Below are positions 9,556 to 18,558 of a stretch of 64,000 nt of DNA, piece by piece (position 1 is the stretch's first letter; each line of letters begins with the position of its first letter). Source of the DNA: Sulfuricella sp. (lineage in GTDB: Bacteria > Pseudomonadota > Gammaproteobacteria > Burkholderiales > Sulfuricellaceae); NCBI GenBank assembly GCA_018336195.1, contig JAGXQV010000104.1, forward strand, positions 1 through 64,000, given 5' to 3'. The translations under genes and the position numbers were made by a program. The notes under the pieces were generated by a model, which worked only from the letters and a program-made list of their open reading frames with translations, did not search any database and was not told the DNA's origin.

Positions 9556-11013
9556 TTAGTCGTGTTGTACGTAGAATTTAACCTTCTTGACCAGCGCGGT
9601 ATCGGGCTTGCTCACGGGCGTTACCGTGAATTCCACCTCTTCAGTCTTATGCGCCACCTCCGGCGTCAAACTAACGCTGGCCCAAACCATCATGCTTTTG
9701 CCCGGACGAATTTTAATCTCGCTGAATTCGCCAAAATCAACCGCATTTTCCGGCAAGCCGCGAGTCGAAATACGGAATGTCTGCTCTTCAATGGTTTTGT
9801 TGGTAATGTGAATTTGATAGCGATTGCGTATGCTGCCGTCGGACAACACGACGAACAATGGCTGCCGTACCGACTGTATCGACAACTGTACTTCGGTACG
9901 CGTCGCGAGGTTGTATATCAGGGCAAATATCATCACCAAAATTGCCAGCCCATACCCCACGGTGCGCACGCGCTTGAGGTCGATATGGACCTTGCCGGGT
10001 TTGGCACTCTCGATATTGATTTCCGAATCATAGCGCACCAAGCCCCGGGGGTAGCCGACGGAGTCCATGATCGTGTTGCACGCATCCACGCACAGGCCGC
10101 AGGATATGCACTGGTACTGCAATCCTTGGCGAATGTCGATTCCGGCGGGGCAAACCTGAACGCACATCCCGCAGTCGATACAATCACCGATACCCTGAGC
10201 GTGGCGTTCTTCATGAGTTTTTGAGCCAACCCGCGGAATCGCGCGCCCCTTGGCACCCTCGCCGCGCAGGAAATCGTAATACGGAGCCAGCGTTTCCGGC
10301 TCATACATAACCCCCTGAAAGCGGGAGTACGGGCACATGTAAATACAAACCTGCTCTCGCGCCAATGCGGCGGCGGCATAGGTCGTACCGGTAAGGATTA
10401 GGACGGTCAGGTATGCCACGGACGGCAGCGAACCGGCAAAAAAGCGCACGGTCAGTTCAGGTGCGTAGCCGTAGTACAAAATAAAGGTAAATGCAGTAAT
10501 AAAAGAGAGCAGCAGCCAAAGCGCATGGGTAAGGCTGTACTTGAAGATCTTCTCGGCATTCCAGTTTTGTTTGTGGAGGCGGATACGTGCCGGACGCTCG
10601 CCTTGGATCAGGCTTTCAATATAGATGAAGGCGTCGGTCCACAAAGTTTGAAAACAGAAGTAGCCGCAAAAAGCCCGGCCAACCAGGCCGGTCACAAAAA
10701 AGAGCAATGCCGCAGCAATAAACAACAATAGCGACAGAGAAATCAAATCCTGCGGATAAAGAACCAAATCAAAAATGAAAAAGCGCCGCCCGACCATATC
10801 GAACAGAACAGCTTGATTTGCCACTTCGAAACGCGCCCAAGGTAGCCAGGGCAGCCCGAAGTAAACGCCGAAGGCGAGCAACAGGATGGCCGTTTTAAAG
10901 CGCCGGAATGCTCCCGATACGGAGCGGGTATAAATTGGAATACGTTTTTGAAATAGCGGTTCGCTGTCGTCCGAACTACTCGATGCGCTCACACTCTTGC
11001 TTGTCTCTTGCAC
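9556..11013 (-). CDS. ccoG: cbb3 oxidase accessory Fe-S protein CcoG (FixG/RdxA family)
   Basis: A membrane-bound ferredoxin-like protein; in Rhodobacter it reduces copper for cbb3 oxidase. The 485 residues hold about five membrane helices, two [4Fe-4S] motifs (CIDCGMCVQVCPAG and CISCGLCVDACNT) and a C-terminal periplasmic immunoglobulin-like domain. The start is a GTG at 11013 with AGGAG 6-10 bases upstream. It opens the assembly unit ccoG-H-I-S and is separated from ccoP by a terminator, so it must have its own promoter in 11014-11142. Confidence 0.95.
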   Translation of the reverse strand: MQETSKSVSASSSSDDSEPLFQKRIPIYTRSVSGAFRRFKTAILLLAFGVYFGLPWLPWARFEVANQAVLFDMVGRRFFIFDLVLYPQDLISLSLLLFIAAALLFFVTGLVGRAFCGYFCFQTLWTDAFIYIESLIQGERPARIRLHKQNWNAEKIFKYSLTHALWLLLSFITAFTFILYYGYAPELTVRFFAGSLPSVAYLTVLILTGTTYAAAALAREQVCIYMCPYSRFQGVMYEPETLAPYYDFLRGEGAKGRAIPRVGSKTHEERHAQGIGDCIDCGMCVQVCPAGIDIRQGLQYQCISCGLCVDACNTIMDSVGYPRGLVRYDSEINIESAKPGKVHIDLKRVRTVGYGLAILVMIFALIYNLATRTEVQLSIQSVRQPLFVVLSDGSIRNRYQIHITNKTIEEQTFRISTRGLPENAVDFGEFSEIKIRPGKSMMVWASVSLTPEVAHKTEEVEFTVTPVSKPDTALVKKVKFYVQHD

Positions 11014-11142
11014 TATCTGCTCCTATTCGCTGAAACGATCCAAAGGCAGCTTTATCGCCTTACCAGCTCACGCTGTAAATGACATTTGTCAGCCAGAAAG
11101 CCCAACCATCTGAATTTTCGCGAATTTTGCAACTCTTGAAAG

Positions 11143-11172
11143 AAAAGACCTCGCATTTCGGCGAGGTCTTTT
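11143..11172 (-). terminator. Terminator after ccoP
   Basis: A perfect 12-bp stem (AAAAGACCTCGC and complement) with a 6-base loop and a following T run when read on the - strand. It lies 29 bases beyond the ccoP stop and separates ccoNOQP from ccoGHIS. Confidence 0.85.
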
Positions 11173-11201
11173 CAAAGGTACACCTAACTACTTGGGCCGA
11201 C

Positions 11202-12119
11202 TTATTTCTTGCCGCCGCCCAGAGTATCGTGAACGTAGGAAGTCAGCAACTTGATTTGCTGCGCGCTCAGACGATCCTTCATTGAAGGCATCACCCCCTT
11301 GTTCAGGCCGCTGGTGATTACCGCCTTGACTGCCGCAACCTTCTTGTCCGGCGTGCCTGCGGCCGGAACATTGGCCCACAGCCAGATCTTGTCGGTCAGG
11401 TTCGCCGCACCGATATCTGGATTGCCCTTGGCTTCCGCACCGTGGCAGCTAAAGCACACGCCCTTGCCATGGAACAACTCGTCGCCGGCCTTGGCCTTCT
11501 CGGCGTCGACCTGCTCACCCGAGAGACTCAGGACGTAATTTGCCAAGTTATCGATTTCACCGTCGTTCAGATCGGCACCGCCCTTGGGAGGCATTACGCC
11601 GTGACGACCGTTGGTGATGGTTTCCTGGATTTTTTCGTAGGTACCGCCATAAATCCAGTCGTCATCCGTCAGGTTGGGTGCGAAAGCCATCTTGCCAGCA
11701 CCGCCACTTTGATGGCAAGGCGCGCAGTTATCCTTGAACAACGCACCACCAGCAGAGGAAACGAACCCGGCAGCTTCAGCGTCGGTCTTGATTTGTTCGA
11801 AAGACATGGCACCGATTTTGTCGAAGTACTTCTTCTGGGATTCACGGGCTTCCTGCATATCCTTCATCAGGAGAGCGCGGGTGCTCCAGTGGGTGGTCTT
11901 CTCAACGCCCTTGTCGTTCTTGTAGGTAATGGTTCCATTCCCTTCCAGGAACCCCTTGCCAACAGGCCAGGAAGGATAGAAATACCAGTACACCAACGAA
12001 AAGATGATGGTTAGGTAAAACGCCCACAACCACCACGCCGGCAGGGGGTTGTTGAACTCCTGCAGGTCATCGTCCCATACGTGACCAGTGGTATTTTGAT
12101 TCATATTGTCATGACTCAT
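11202..12119 (-). CDS. ccoP: cbb3-type cytochrome c oxidase subunit III (diheme) CcoP
   Basis: Brings electrons from soluble cytochrome c into the cbb3 oxidase. The 305-residue protein has an N-terminal domain with a membrane helix (WWLWAFYLTIIFSLVYWYFYP, about residues 29-49) and two class I cytochrome c domains with heme motifs CAPCH and CFSCH. Conserved methionine-side loops (GMMPP-like GVMPPKGG and GVMPSMKD) follow each heme. A ccoQ gene lies 27 bases upstream and a terminator 29 bases downstream. Confidence 0.96.
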   Translation of the reverse strand: MSHDNMNQNTTGHVWDDDLQEFNNPLPAWWLWAFYLTIIFSLVYWYFYPSWPVGKGFLEGNGTITYKNDKGVEKTTHWSTRALLMKDMQEARESQKKYFDKIGAMSFEQIKTDAEAAGFVSSAGGALFKDNCAPCHQSGGAGKMAFAPNLTDDDWIYGGTYEKIQETITNGRHGVMPPKGGADLNDGEIDNLANYVLSLSGEQVDAEKAKAGDELFHGKGVCFSCHGAEAKGNPDIGAANLTDKIWLWANVPAAGTPDKKVAAVKAVITSGLNKGVMPSMKDRLSAQQIKLLTSYVHDTLGGGKK

Positions 12120-12146
12120 GGTTATATTCCTCTGTGTCCAGATATC

Positions 12147-12308
12147 TTAATCTTCACGGAATGGCATGTTCTTGTAGGATTCCAAGCGCTCGCTACGTTT
12201 TCTGCTACCGAATGCGTACCACATGATTCCGCAAAAACAGATGAAGAAAATCGCCAGCGACAAAGGCTTGGTGTTCTCAAACTTGGTAAACCACAACAGC
12301 CATTCCAT
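12147..12308 (-). CDS. ccoQ: cbb3-type oxidase small subunit CcoQ
   Basis: A 53-residue protein with a single central membrane helix (LSLAIFFICFCGIMWYAFG) and a charged C-terminal tail rich in arginine, lysine and glutamate, the usual CcoQ (FixQ) pattern. CcoQ stabilises the CcoP interaction in several species. It lies in the canonical place between ccoO (26 bases upstream) and ccoP. The start ATG at 12308 has a modest AAAGGG ribosome site. Confidence 0.9.
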   Translation of the reverse strand: MEWLLWFTKFENTKPLSLAIFFICFCGIMWYAFGSRKRSERLESYKNMPFRED

Positions 12309-12334
12309 GTTTTCCCTTTCGTCTCAGATTGCGC

Positions 12335-13069
12335 TTAGCGGTATTGTACGAACTTGTCGCTATCGTACTTGCTGAAGTCAACCATCGTACCCAGCACTTG
12401 GAGGTAAGCCACCAGTGCATCCATTTCGGTCACGTCGTTGGGGTTGCCGTCGTAGTTACCGGCCAAAGCCTGTTCCTTCAGATTCTTTTCAGCATCAGGA
12501 ATATGCAGCGACTTCGCGACTTCCGCGCCAAACACCTTGATGTTGGCATCCAGTTCGGCTTGGCTGGACGAATACGGCACACCGGTGATACGCAACGCAC
12601 CCATGCGGTCTGCGACATCCGAGACATCCAGAGGACTCATCAACCACGGGTAGTTGGGCATGACGGATTCCGGCACCATGGAACGCGGAGCGAGAAGATG
12701 CTGAACCTGCCATTCGTTGGAGTACTTCTTACCGACGCGGGCCAGATCCGGACCGGTACGCTTGGAACCCCACTGGAAGGGGTGATCGTACTGGGACTCG
12801 GCAGCCAGCGAGTAATGACCATAACGCATTTGTTCGTCACGGAAAGGACGAATCATTTGCGAGTGGCACAGGAAGCAGCCTTCACGGATATACATATCGC
12901 GACCGCGAAGCTCCAACGGGGAGTACGGACGCACACCTTCAACTTTTTCCACCGTATCCTTGATGAAGAACAGCGGCACAATTTCCACCAAACCGCCGAT
13001 ACTGATTGCGAGCAACGTCAACACCAGCATCAGGCCAAGGTTTGTTTCGATTTGTTCATGTTTAATCAT
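12335..13069 (-). CDS. ccoO: cbb3-type cytochrome c oxidase subunit II (monoheme) CcoO
   Basis: The monoheme c-type subunit that passes electrons from CcoP to the CcoN active site. 244 residues with an N-terminal membrane anchor ([26 protein letters not shown]), the heme motif [12 protein letters not shown] near residue 78 and the conserved [16 protein letters not shown] methionine-ligand region. Length and motifs match the family. It lies 72 bases downstream of ccoN in the standard N-O-Q-P order. Confidence 0.96.
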   Translation of the reverse strand: MIKHEQIETNLGLMLVLTLLAISIGGLVEIVPLFFIKDTVEKVEGVRPYSPLELRGRDMYIREGCFLCHSQMIRPFRDEQMRYGHYSLAAESQYDHPFQWGSKRTGPDLARVGKKYSNEWQVQHLLAPRSMVPESVMPNYPWLMSPLDVSDVADRMGALRITGVPYSSSQAELDANIKVFGAEVAKSLHIPDAEKNLKEQALAGNYDGNPNDVTEMDALVAYLQVLGTMVDFSKYDSDKFVQYR

Positions 13070-13141
13070 GATCTTTCCTCATTCTTTGGACGCTCCGCCC
13101 AGATTACGGGTGGAGCGTCGATCCTCAATCAATCCCCTGAA

Positions 13142-14581
13142 TTAAGCCGCGTTGGCTGCCAAGTTGCCGGAAGCCGGCGCATTCTTGGCCTGGCCGATGG
13201 TCATGAACACGTTGTAAACCATGATGACCATACCTGTCAGGAAGAACACACCACCCAGCGCACGCATTGCAAAGTAGGGATGCATTGCGGCAACGGTTTC
13301 GGCGAAGGAATATTGCAGGTTGCCGAAATCGTCATAAGCACGCCACATCAGACCTTGCATGATGCCGGAGATCCACATCGCGGTGATGTACAGCAGCGTA
13401 CCGATCGTGGCCAGCCAGAAATGCACGGTAATCAGCTTGGAGCTGTACATTGCCTTGACATCCCAGAGCTTGGGAACCAGATGGTAGAGCGAACCGAAGG
13501 TCAGCATAGCAACGAAGCCGAGGGCGCCGGAGTGCACGTGACCCACCGTCCAGTCGGTGTAGTGGGACAACGCGTTGACGTCCTTCAGGGACATCATCGG
13601 TCCTTCGAAGGTGGACATGCCATAAAACGACAGGGACACGATCAGGAAACGCAGGATCGGATCGGTGCGCAGCTTGTCCCAGGCACCGGACATGGTCATG
13701 ATGCCGTTAATCATACCGCCCCAGGAAGGCATCAACAGCATGATCGAGAAGGTTGCACCCATGGTGGAAACCCAGTCAGGCAGTGCAGTCCAGTGAAGGT
13801 GATGAGGACCCGCCCACATGTACATGAAAATAAGCGCCCAGAAGTGGACGATGGACAGGCGGTAAGAGTAGATCGGGCGACCGGCTTGCTTCGGCACGAA
13901 GTAGTACATCATGCCCAAGAACGCTGCGGTCAGGAAGAAACCCACCGCATTATGGCCATACCACCATTGAATCATGGCATCCTGCGCGCCGGAGAAGACC
14001 GGATAGGACTTGGTCAGACTAACCGGAACCGCCAGGTTATTGAAGATGTGGAGCAGTGCCACGGCCAGAATGAAGGCCATGTAAAACCAGTTGGCCACAT
14101 AGATGTGGGGTTCCTTGCGCTTGAACACCGTACCGATGAACACGATGGCATAGGTTACCCACACTACGGCGATCAGCAGATCAACCGGCCATTCCATCTC
14201 GGCGTATTCACGACCCTGAGAGTAGCCGAGTACGTCGCCGAGAGCCGCCAGCACGATAATCAGCTGCCAGCCCCAGAAAGTAAAGGCCGCCATGCCATCA
14301 GACAACAAACGAGCCTGACAGGTACGCTGAACAACGTAATAGGAGGTTGCAAACAACGCGCTACCGCCAAAGCCAAAAATCACCGCACCGGTATGCACCG
14401 GACGGATACGACCAAAGGTAATCCAAGGCAGATCCATATTGAGGGCCGGCCATGCCAGTTCGGATGCGATGAACACCCCTACCAGCATACCCACGGCACC
14501 CCAAATCAGGGCCATGATTGTAAATTTCCGAATAACATCGTAATTGTATTGTTCGGCACTCGCTACTCCAACCGACGCCAT
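13142..14581 (-). CDS. ccoN: cbb3-type cytochrome c oxidase subunit I CcoN
   Basis: The catalytic subunit that reduces oxygen with high affinity. It has 479 residues and about twelve membrane helices. Histidines expected to bind heme b, heme b3 and CuB are visible in [34 protein letters not shown] and [16 protein letters not shown]. The start was moved to ATG 14581 ([11 protein letters not shown]) because AAGGAG lies 7-12 bases upstream; an in-frame ATG at 14650 would add 23 residues with no ribosome site. It is the first gene of ccoNOQP, and an Fnr-type promoter lies upstream. Confidence 0.96.
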   Translation of the reverse strand: MASVGVASAEQYNYDVIRKFTIMALIWGAVGMLVGVFIASELAWPALNMDLPWITFGRIRPVHTGAVIFGFGGSALFATSYYVVQRTCQARLLSDGMAAFTFWGWQLIIVLAALGDVLGYSQGREYAEMEWPVDLLIAVVWVTYAIVFIGTVFKRKEPHIYVANWFYMAFILAVALLHIFNNLAVPVSLTKSYPVFSGAQDAMIQWWYGHNAVGFFLTAAFLGMMYYFVPKQAGRPIYSYRLSIVHFWALIFMYMWAGPHHLHWTALPDWVSTMGATFSIMLLMPSWGGMINGIMTMSGAWDKLRTDPILRFLIVSLSFYGMSTFEGPMMSLKDVNALSHYTDWTVGHVHSGALGFVAMLTFGSLYHLVPKLWDVKAMYSSKLITVHFWLATIGTLLYITAMWISGIMQGLMWRAYDDFGNLQYSFAETVAAMHPYFAMRALGGVFFLTGMVIMVYNVFMTIGQAKNAPASGNLAANAA

Positions 14582-14791
14582 AATTTTCTCCTTGCTTTGT
14601 GAATATAAACTCGGTCTCCCAACAGGCTCATGCACCAGAACCACCGACACATCGCCACCTGCCTTCAGTCACCCCTTGCGAACCCAGGAAGCGGACCGTC
14701 TAGACTGCGACGACCTCACAACTGCCTACATTCGACTCGACGTAACTGCGCTAAAAGACACACCCGTGCCCCCAGCTTTTCACACCGGGCA

Positions 14792-14833
14792 AATATACCC
14801 CCAAACACCCAGCCGAACACTGATGCGCGTCAA
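14792..14833 (-). promoter_or_regulatory. Fnr-dependent class II promoter of ccoNOQP
   Basis: On the - strand TTGACGCGCATCAG (14833-14820) matches the Fnr consensus TTGAT-N4-ATCAA at 8 of 10 defined bases. Exactly 22 bases later comes TATATT (14797-14792), a good -10. With a start at about 14785 the box is centred at -41.5, the class II Fnr position. This leaves a leader of about 204 bases. The rest of the 341-base gap between fnr and ccoN (14582-14922) shows no convincing gene. Confidence 0.7.
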
Positions 14834-14922
14834 CTTTGATGCAAGTATTCGTACCTGATTGTCCGAATTAAGTTGACTAAGATACAAGGAAATAGCGACA
14901 TAACTTCACCTTGTTTCAAATT

Positions 14923-15666
14923 TCAACCGCGGGCGATGCTTCTCAAGCGGATTAGATCGTTGATATAAACTTGGCGACGCTGGGTGGTAATCAACCCTTC
15001 GTCCTGAAAACGAGCGAGGACACGACATACGGTTTCTTCGGCGAGCCCGAGATAATTACCGATGTCGCTACGTGACATACTGAGATTGAACTGTATTGGG
15101 GAATAATGGCGCTTTTCAAAGCGGCGCGAAAGCCCCAACAAGTAAGTTGCAAGACGTTCTTCGGCGCTCTTCTTGCCGAGGAGCAGCATAAGCTCCTGAT
15201 TCTGGCGGATTTCGCCGCTCATGATCTTGAGCATCTGGTACTGAATGGCCGGAATTCTTTCCACCAACTCTTGAAATTTCTCGATAGAGACTTCGCAAAC
15301 GGAAGTGGTTTCCAGGGCACGCGCCTCACAGCTATAGATTTTGGAATCGATATCGTTGAGGCCGATCAATTCGCCAGCGATATGAAAGCCGGTGATCTGC
15401 ACCCGCCCGTCGTCCGTAAAGATGTAGGATTTCACGGAACCGCTACGGATTGCATAGATGTATTCGAACGATTGGCCGATGCGGTACAGCACTTCGCCAC
15501 GCTTGTAGACCTGTTTGCGCTTGACGATGCTGTCCAGCAGGGAGGTATCCGCCTGGTTCAACCCCATCGGCAGACATAGTTGATATACGCCGCAATCCTT
15601 GCAGGCTACCGGCGTACATCCCAACCCAGGGTTATCGGATACCAGCCTGATACGTTGAGAAATCAT
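14923..15666 (-). CDS. fnr: Fnr/Crp-family oxygen-responsive regulator
   Basis: A 247-residue transcription factor with an N-terminal cysteine cluster (C22, C25, C31, plus C17) and an internal C113, matching the four ligands of the oxygen-labile [4Fe-4S] cluster of Fnr (C20, C23, C29, C122 in E. coli). A cyclic-nucleotide-type beta barrel (GEVLYRIGQ...GSVKSY) and the helix-turn-helix MSRSDIGNYLGLAEETVCRVLARF follow. The recognition helix reads E-T-V-C-R where E. coli Fnr has E-T-I-S-R. It sits beside ccoN, its likely target, and 36 bases after an Rrf2 regulator gene. Confidence 0.93.
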   Translation of the reverse strand: MISQRIRLVSDNPGLGCTPVACKDCGVYQLCLPMGLNQADTSLLDSIVKRKQVYKRGEVLYRIGQSFEYIYAIRSGSVKSYIFTDDGRVQITGFHIAGELIGLNDIDSKIYSCEARALETTSVCEVSIEKFQELVERIPAIQYQMLKIMSGEIRQNQELMLLLGKKSAEERLATYLLGLSRRFEKRHYSPIQFNLSMSRSDIGNYLGLAEETVCRVLARFQDEGLITTQRRQVYINDLIRLRSIARG

Positions 15667-15702
15667 GAAACCTCACTCCCACATCGATCTTCGTTATCCA
15701 AC

Positions 15703-16176
15703 TCAGGCATCGGGCATCTCCACCCCGGGCATGATTGCCGCGGGGAGATCGGTAATGCGGTATTTTCCGCTTTTTACCGCCTGAGCCAGCTTCTCCAAGG
15801 TCTGTTCATGCAGCAGGTGCACGATTTTCTCCTTGATGGGAAGCCACTTGGAATGCACGGGGCAAGCCGTCGCTTCGCTGCACACTTTCAAGCCCAACAC
15901 GCAATTCTCCGTAAACCCGACACCTTCGATCAAGACCAGAATTTGCATCAAATCGGTCTTTCCTCCCCCCTCGCGCAGGCAGAAACCACCCTGCCGCCCC
16001 CGGAAGGAATACAACAGACTACCTTTGCACAAAATCTGCATGATTTTGGCGAGGTAAGCCGTCGGCACGCTCAAATGCTCGGCGATCTTGCGATTCAATA
16101 TCGGCTCGCCGGCAGGCTGGGTAGCCACATAAATCAGCGCCTGGATGGCGTATTGGCTGGTTCTGGACAGGATCAT
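15703..16176 (-). CDS. Rrf2-family transcriptional regulator with three cysteines
   Basis: A 157-residue protein with the Rrf2 winged helix (MILSRTSQYAIQALIYVATQ ... LSVPTAYLAKIMQILCKGSLL ... SFRGRQGGFCL) and the cysteine cluster C-x6-C-x5-C (CVLGLKVCSEATACP), which in Rrf2 proteins such as IscR and NsrR holds an Fe-S cluster. The target is not shown by the sequence. Its position directly ahead of fnr, same strand, 36-base gap, suggests that the two redox regulators are co-transcribed and control the neighbouring oxidase or anaerobic respiration. It is not part of an isc operon. Confidence 0.88.
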   Translation of the reverse strand: MILSRTSQYAIQALIYVATQPAGEPILNRKIAEHLSVPTAYLAKIMQILCKGSLLYSFRGRQGGFCLREGGGKTDLMQILVLIEGVGFTENCVLGLKVCSEATACPVHSKWLPIKEKIVHLLHEQTLEKLAQAVKSGKYRITDLPAAIMPGVEMPDA

Positions 16177-16248
16177 GCGCTTTTACCTTGAAAAGTTGAC
16201 CTCGATGTCCGATTTTACCGGCAAATATTGTTTCCGGGCAAATCCATC

Positions 16249-16935
16249 TTATGTGTCCCAAATCAATTTGTCCAGCCGAAGATGTAGTTCGGCGATGGTT
16301 TTCTCATCGGACTGGATGTATGGCAGATCCCCCAGCAATGGACAACCCAGCCGTCGTTCCAGAGCTTCCCGGTTTTCCACACCGAGCGGCATGTCCGGGT
16401 CGACACGGTTGGCCACCCAGCCAGCCAAATTCAGACCACGGGCGCGAATCGCCTCGGCGGTCAGCAAGGCAAGGTTCAGACAACCCAAACGCATCCCCAC
16501 CACTAGGATCACCGGCAAGTTCAGCGCCACGGCCAGATCGGCGGTGTCCTGCCGCTCATTGAGCGGAACGCGGAATCCGCCCACTCCTTCAACGATTACC
16601 AAATCGGCCAGATTTTGCAACTTTCGGAAAGCGGACTCGATTTGCCCCAAGTCCATTTCCATACCGGCTTGCGCGGCAGCAATGTGCGGTGCGACCGGCG
16701 GCTCGAAGGCGTAGGGATTCACCCACTCACGGGGCGCGGCGACAGTCCCGGCCGCGACCAGGTTTTCCACATCCTCGCAGCACAGGCCATTTTCATGAGG
16801 CTCACAACCGGCAGCGACCGGCTTCATGCCGACCGCCGTCATGCCGCGAGCAGCAAAGGCACGCAGCAAGGCGCACGACACCAGGGTTTTGCCCACCCCA
16901 GTGTCGGTACCGGTGACGAAATAGGCGCGCTTCAT
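16249..16935 (-). CDS. bioD: Dethiobiotin synthetase BioD
   Basis: ATP-dependent closure of the ureido ring of dethiobiotin from diaminopelargonate and CO2. 228 residues with the P-loop FVTGTDTGVGKT at the N-terminus, the KPVAAG motif near residue 40, VEGVGGFRVPL near residue 115 and VVGMRLGCLNLALLTAEAI. Length matches the family. Its start overlaps the bioC stop by 4 bases (ATGA), so translation is coupled. It is the last gene of the bioB-F-H-C-D unit; bioA is not in this window. Confidence 0.96.
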   Translation of the reverse strand: MKRAYFVTGTDTGVGKTLVSCALLRAFAARGMTAVGMKPVAAGCEPHENGLCCEDVENLVAAGTVAAPREWVNPYAFEPPVAPHIAAAQAGMEMDLGQIESAFRKLQNLADLVIVEGVGGFRVPLNERQDTADLAVALNLPVILVVGMRLGCLNLALLTAEAIRARGLNLAGWVANRVDPDMPLGVENREALERRLGCPLLGDLPYIQSDEKTIAELHLRLDKLIWDT

Positions 16936-17804
16936 CGGCGCGGCATGAAATGCACGACCCGTTCATCCGCGCTTGTGGGCTTTTCTCCGCGCCAAGCGTG
17001 GCCGTAAACCACCTCGTAGGTCGCCGGCAGCTTGCCGTTGCGCCGTTGGGTTTCGTAGATCGCCTGCAAGCGCCGCCACTCGCCTTTGCCCATCATGCCC
17101 TTGCGCCGCCCGGCGGTGGCATTGTGCGCACCGATGGCTTTCAGGTCGCGCATCAATTGCGCCAGATCGTCATAAGTCAGGGTAATCCGGTCCATGTCCA
17201 TCACCGGCGCGGAAAATCCGGCATGCACCAAGGCATCGCCAATGTCGTGCATGTCGGTGAAACGGCTGACATGAGGATAGCCGTCCAGTTCGCCGAAAGC
17301 CTGGCGCAATTCCTTCAGCGTATCCGGACCGAAGGTGCTGAACATCAACAGGCCGTCCGGCGCGAGCACCCGGTGCATCCCGGCGAACAAGGCGGGCAGG
17401 TCGTTGCACCATTGCACGGCAAGGTTCGACCACAACATATCGATACAGCCCGCCCGCAAGGGCAAGGCTTCCAGGTCGCCACACAAGTAACTTTGACGGC
17501 CCCGCCCAGCCCACGGCAACCAGCGCCGCCAACCTTCCTTGCCGCGCGCGGTAGCCAACATGGCGGGGGCGAGGTCCAGCGCCACCACGTGCGCCTCGGG
17601 ATAATGGCGGCGCAAGCCCTGCAAACCGTAACCGGTGCCGCAACCCGCGTCGAGAATGGTGTGCGGAACGAACTTGAGCAACGCCAAACGCTCCACCATC
17701 CGGTCGCACACCTCGCGCTGCAAAGCGGCCGCCGCGTCGTAACTCCGTGCGGCGCGGTCAAAGGCGCGGCGCACCTGGCGCTTGTCGAGTATCAGATTAT
17801 CCAT
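16932..17804 (-). CDS. bioC: Malonyl-ACP O-methyltransferase BioC
   Basis: Methylates malonyl-ACP so that fatty acid synthesis can build the pimeloyl chain of biotin. The 290-residue SAM-dependent methyltransferase has motif I ILDAGCGTGYGLQGL near residue 52, VVALDLAPAML, and the family feature SNLAVQWCNDLPALF. The N-terminus DKRQVRRAFDRAARSYDAAAALQ is typical of BioC. It overlaps bioH by 8 bases and bioD by 4 bases. Confidence 0.95.
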   Translation of the reverse strand: MDNLILDKRQVRRAFDRAARSYDAAAALQREVCDRMVERLALLKFVPHTILDAGCGTGYGLQGLRRHYPEAHVVALDLAPAMLATARGKEGWRRWLPWAGRGRQSYLCGDLEALPLRAGCIDMLWSNLAVQWCNDLPALFAGMHRVLAPDGLLMFSTFGPDTLKELRQAFGELDGYPHVSRFTDMHDIGDALVHAGFSAPVMDMDRITLTYDDLAQLMRDLKAIGAHNATAGRRKGMMGKGEWRRLQAIYETQRRNGKLPATYEVVYGHAWRGEKPTSADERVVHFMPRR

Positions 17805-18558
17805 GCAAGGCTACCAGACTTTGGGTAAATTCTTCGGGGTGCGATAGGAAAGGCGCGTGCGCCGCGCCGTGAAATACCGTCAGACGCGCCGTCGGCAGCG
17901 TTTGCGCCAGCCATTCCCCGGCAGCGAGCGGCGTGAGCTGATCGCGGTCGCCATGCACGATCAAGGCCGGTTGCCGAATCTCAGCCACTCGGCTTCGTAA
18001 ATCGGCATCCCGCAAAATCGCCAAGCCACCGCGCAACGCCGCAGCGGCTGGACGTCCGCGCTGAAACAGGTTGTCGCGCAAGGCCCGCAACACCGCTTTG
18101 GCAGTCTCGTCGCCGCGCGCCTGCAGTGCCAGGAAACGCTTCAGAGTCCCCTCGTAATCATTTTCCAGTTCCGCCGCGAAATTTTCCAGAACACCGCAAT
18201 CCATCGCGCAAGCCCAGTCCTCGCGTTGCGCGAAGCACGGGGTGGTCGCCATCAACACCAGCCGGGCAATTTTTTGCGGATAGCGACGCGCCATTTCCAG
18301 CGCCACCATCCCGCCCAGCGACCAGCCGCACAGGATGGCGGATTCCGGCAAAACCGCCGCAATGGCTTCCGCCACGGCTTCCGAGGTGTACGGATCACAA
18401 GCCGGAGAACCGCCATGGCCGGGCAGGTCCACGGCATGTACGCGAAAATGCCCGTCCAGCGCGGGTTTCACGCCATCCCATATGCCGCCGTGCATTCCCC
18501 AGCCATGCAGCAGCACCAAGTTTTCGCCACTGCCGGAAACCGCCACGTGCAAGCTCAT
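17797..18558 (-). CDS. bioH: Pimeloyl-ACP methyl ester carboxylesterase BioH
   Basis: An alpha/beta hydrolase that removes the methyl group once the pimeloyl chain is complete. 253 residues with the oxyanion HGWGMHGGIWD segment near residue 18, nucleophile elbow GWSLGGMVALE near residue 80, HGDRDQLTP (acid) and GAAHAPFLSHPEEF (base histidine). Its place between bioF and bioC with overlaps of 4 and 8 bases supports the BioH role rather than a general esterase. Confidence 0.95.
   Translation of the reverse strand: MSLHVAVSGSGENLVLLHGWGMHGGIWDGVKPALDGHFRVHAVDLPGHGGSPACDPYTSEAVAEAIAAVLPESAILCGWSLGGMVALEMARRYPQKIARLVLMATTPCFAQREDWACAMDCGVLENFAAELENDYEGTLKRFLALQARGDETAKAVLRALRDNLFQRGRPAAAALRGGLAILRDADLRSRVAEIRQPALIVHGDRDQLTPLAAGEWLAQTLPTARLTVFHGAAHAPFLSHPEEFTQSLVALHG

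Noticed and set aside
12329-14602. A 757-codon open frame on the + strand across ccoO and ccoN
   Set aside because: Histidine- and glutamine-rich translation typical of an antisense frame; the - strand codes for complete cbb3 subunits.
14875-14889. TTGTATCTTAGTCAA as a second Fnr box
   Set aside because: The half-sites are 15 bases overall instead of 14, so the spacing is wrong for Fnr.
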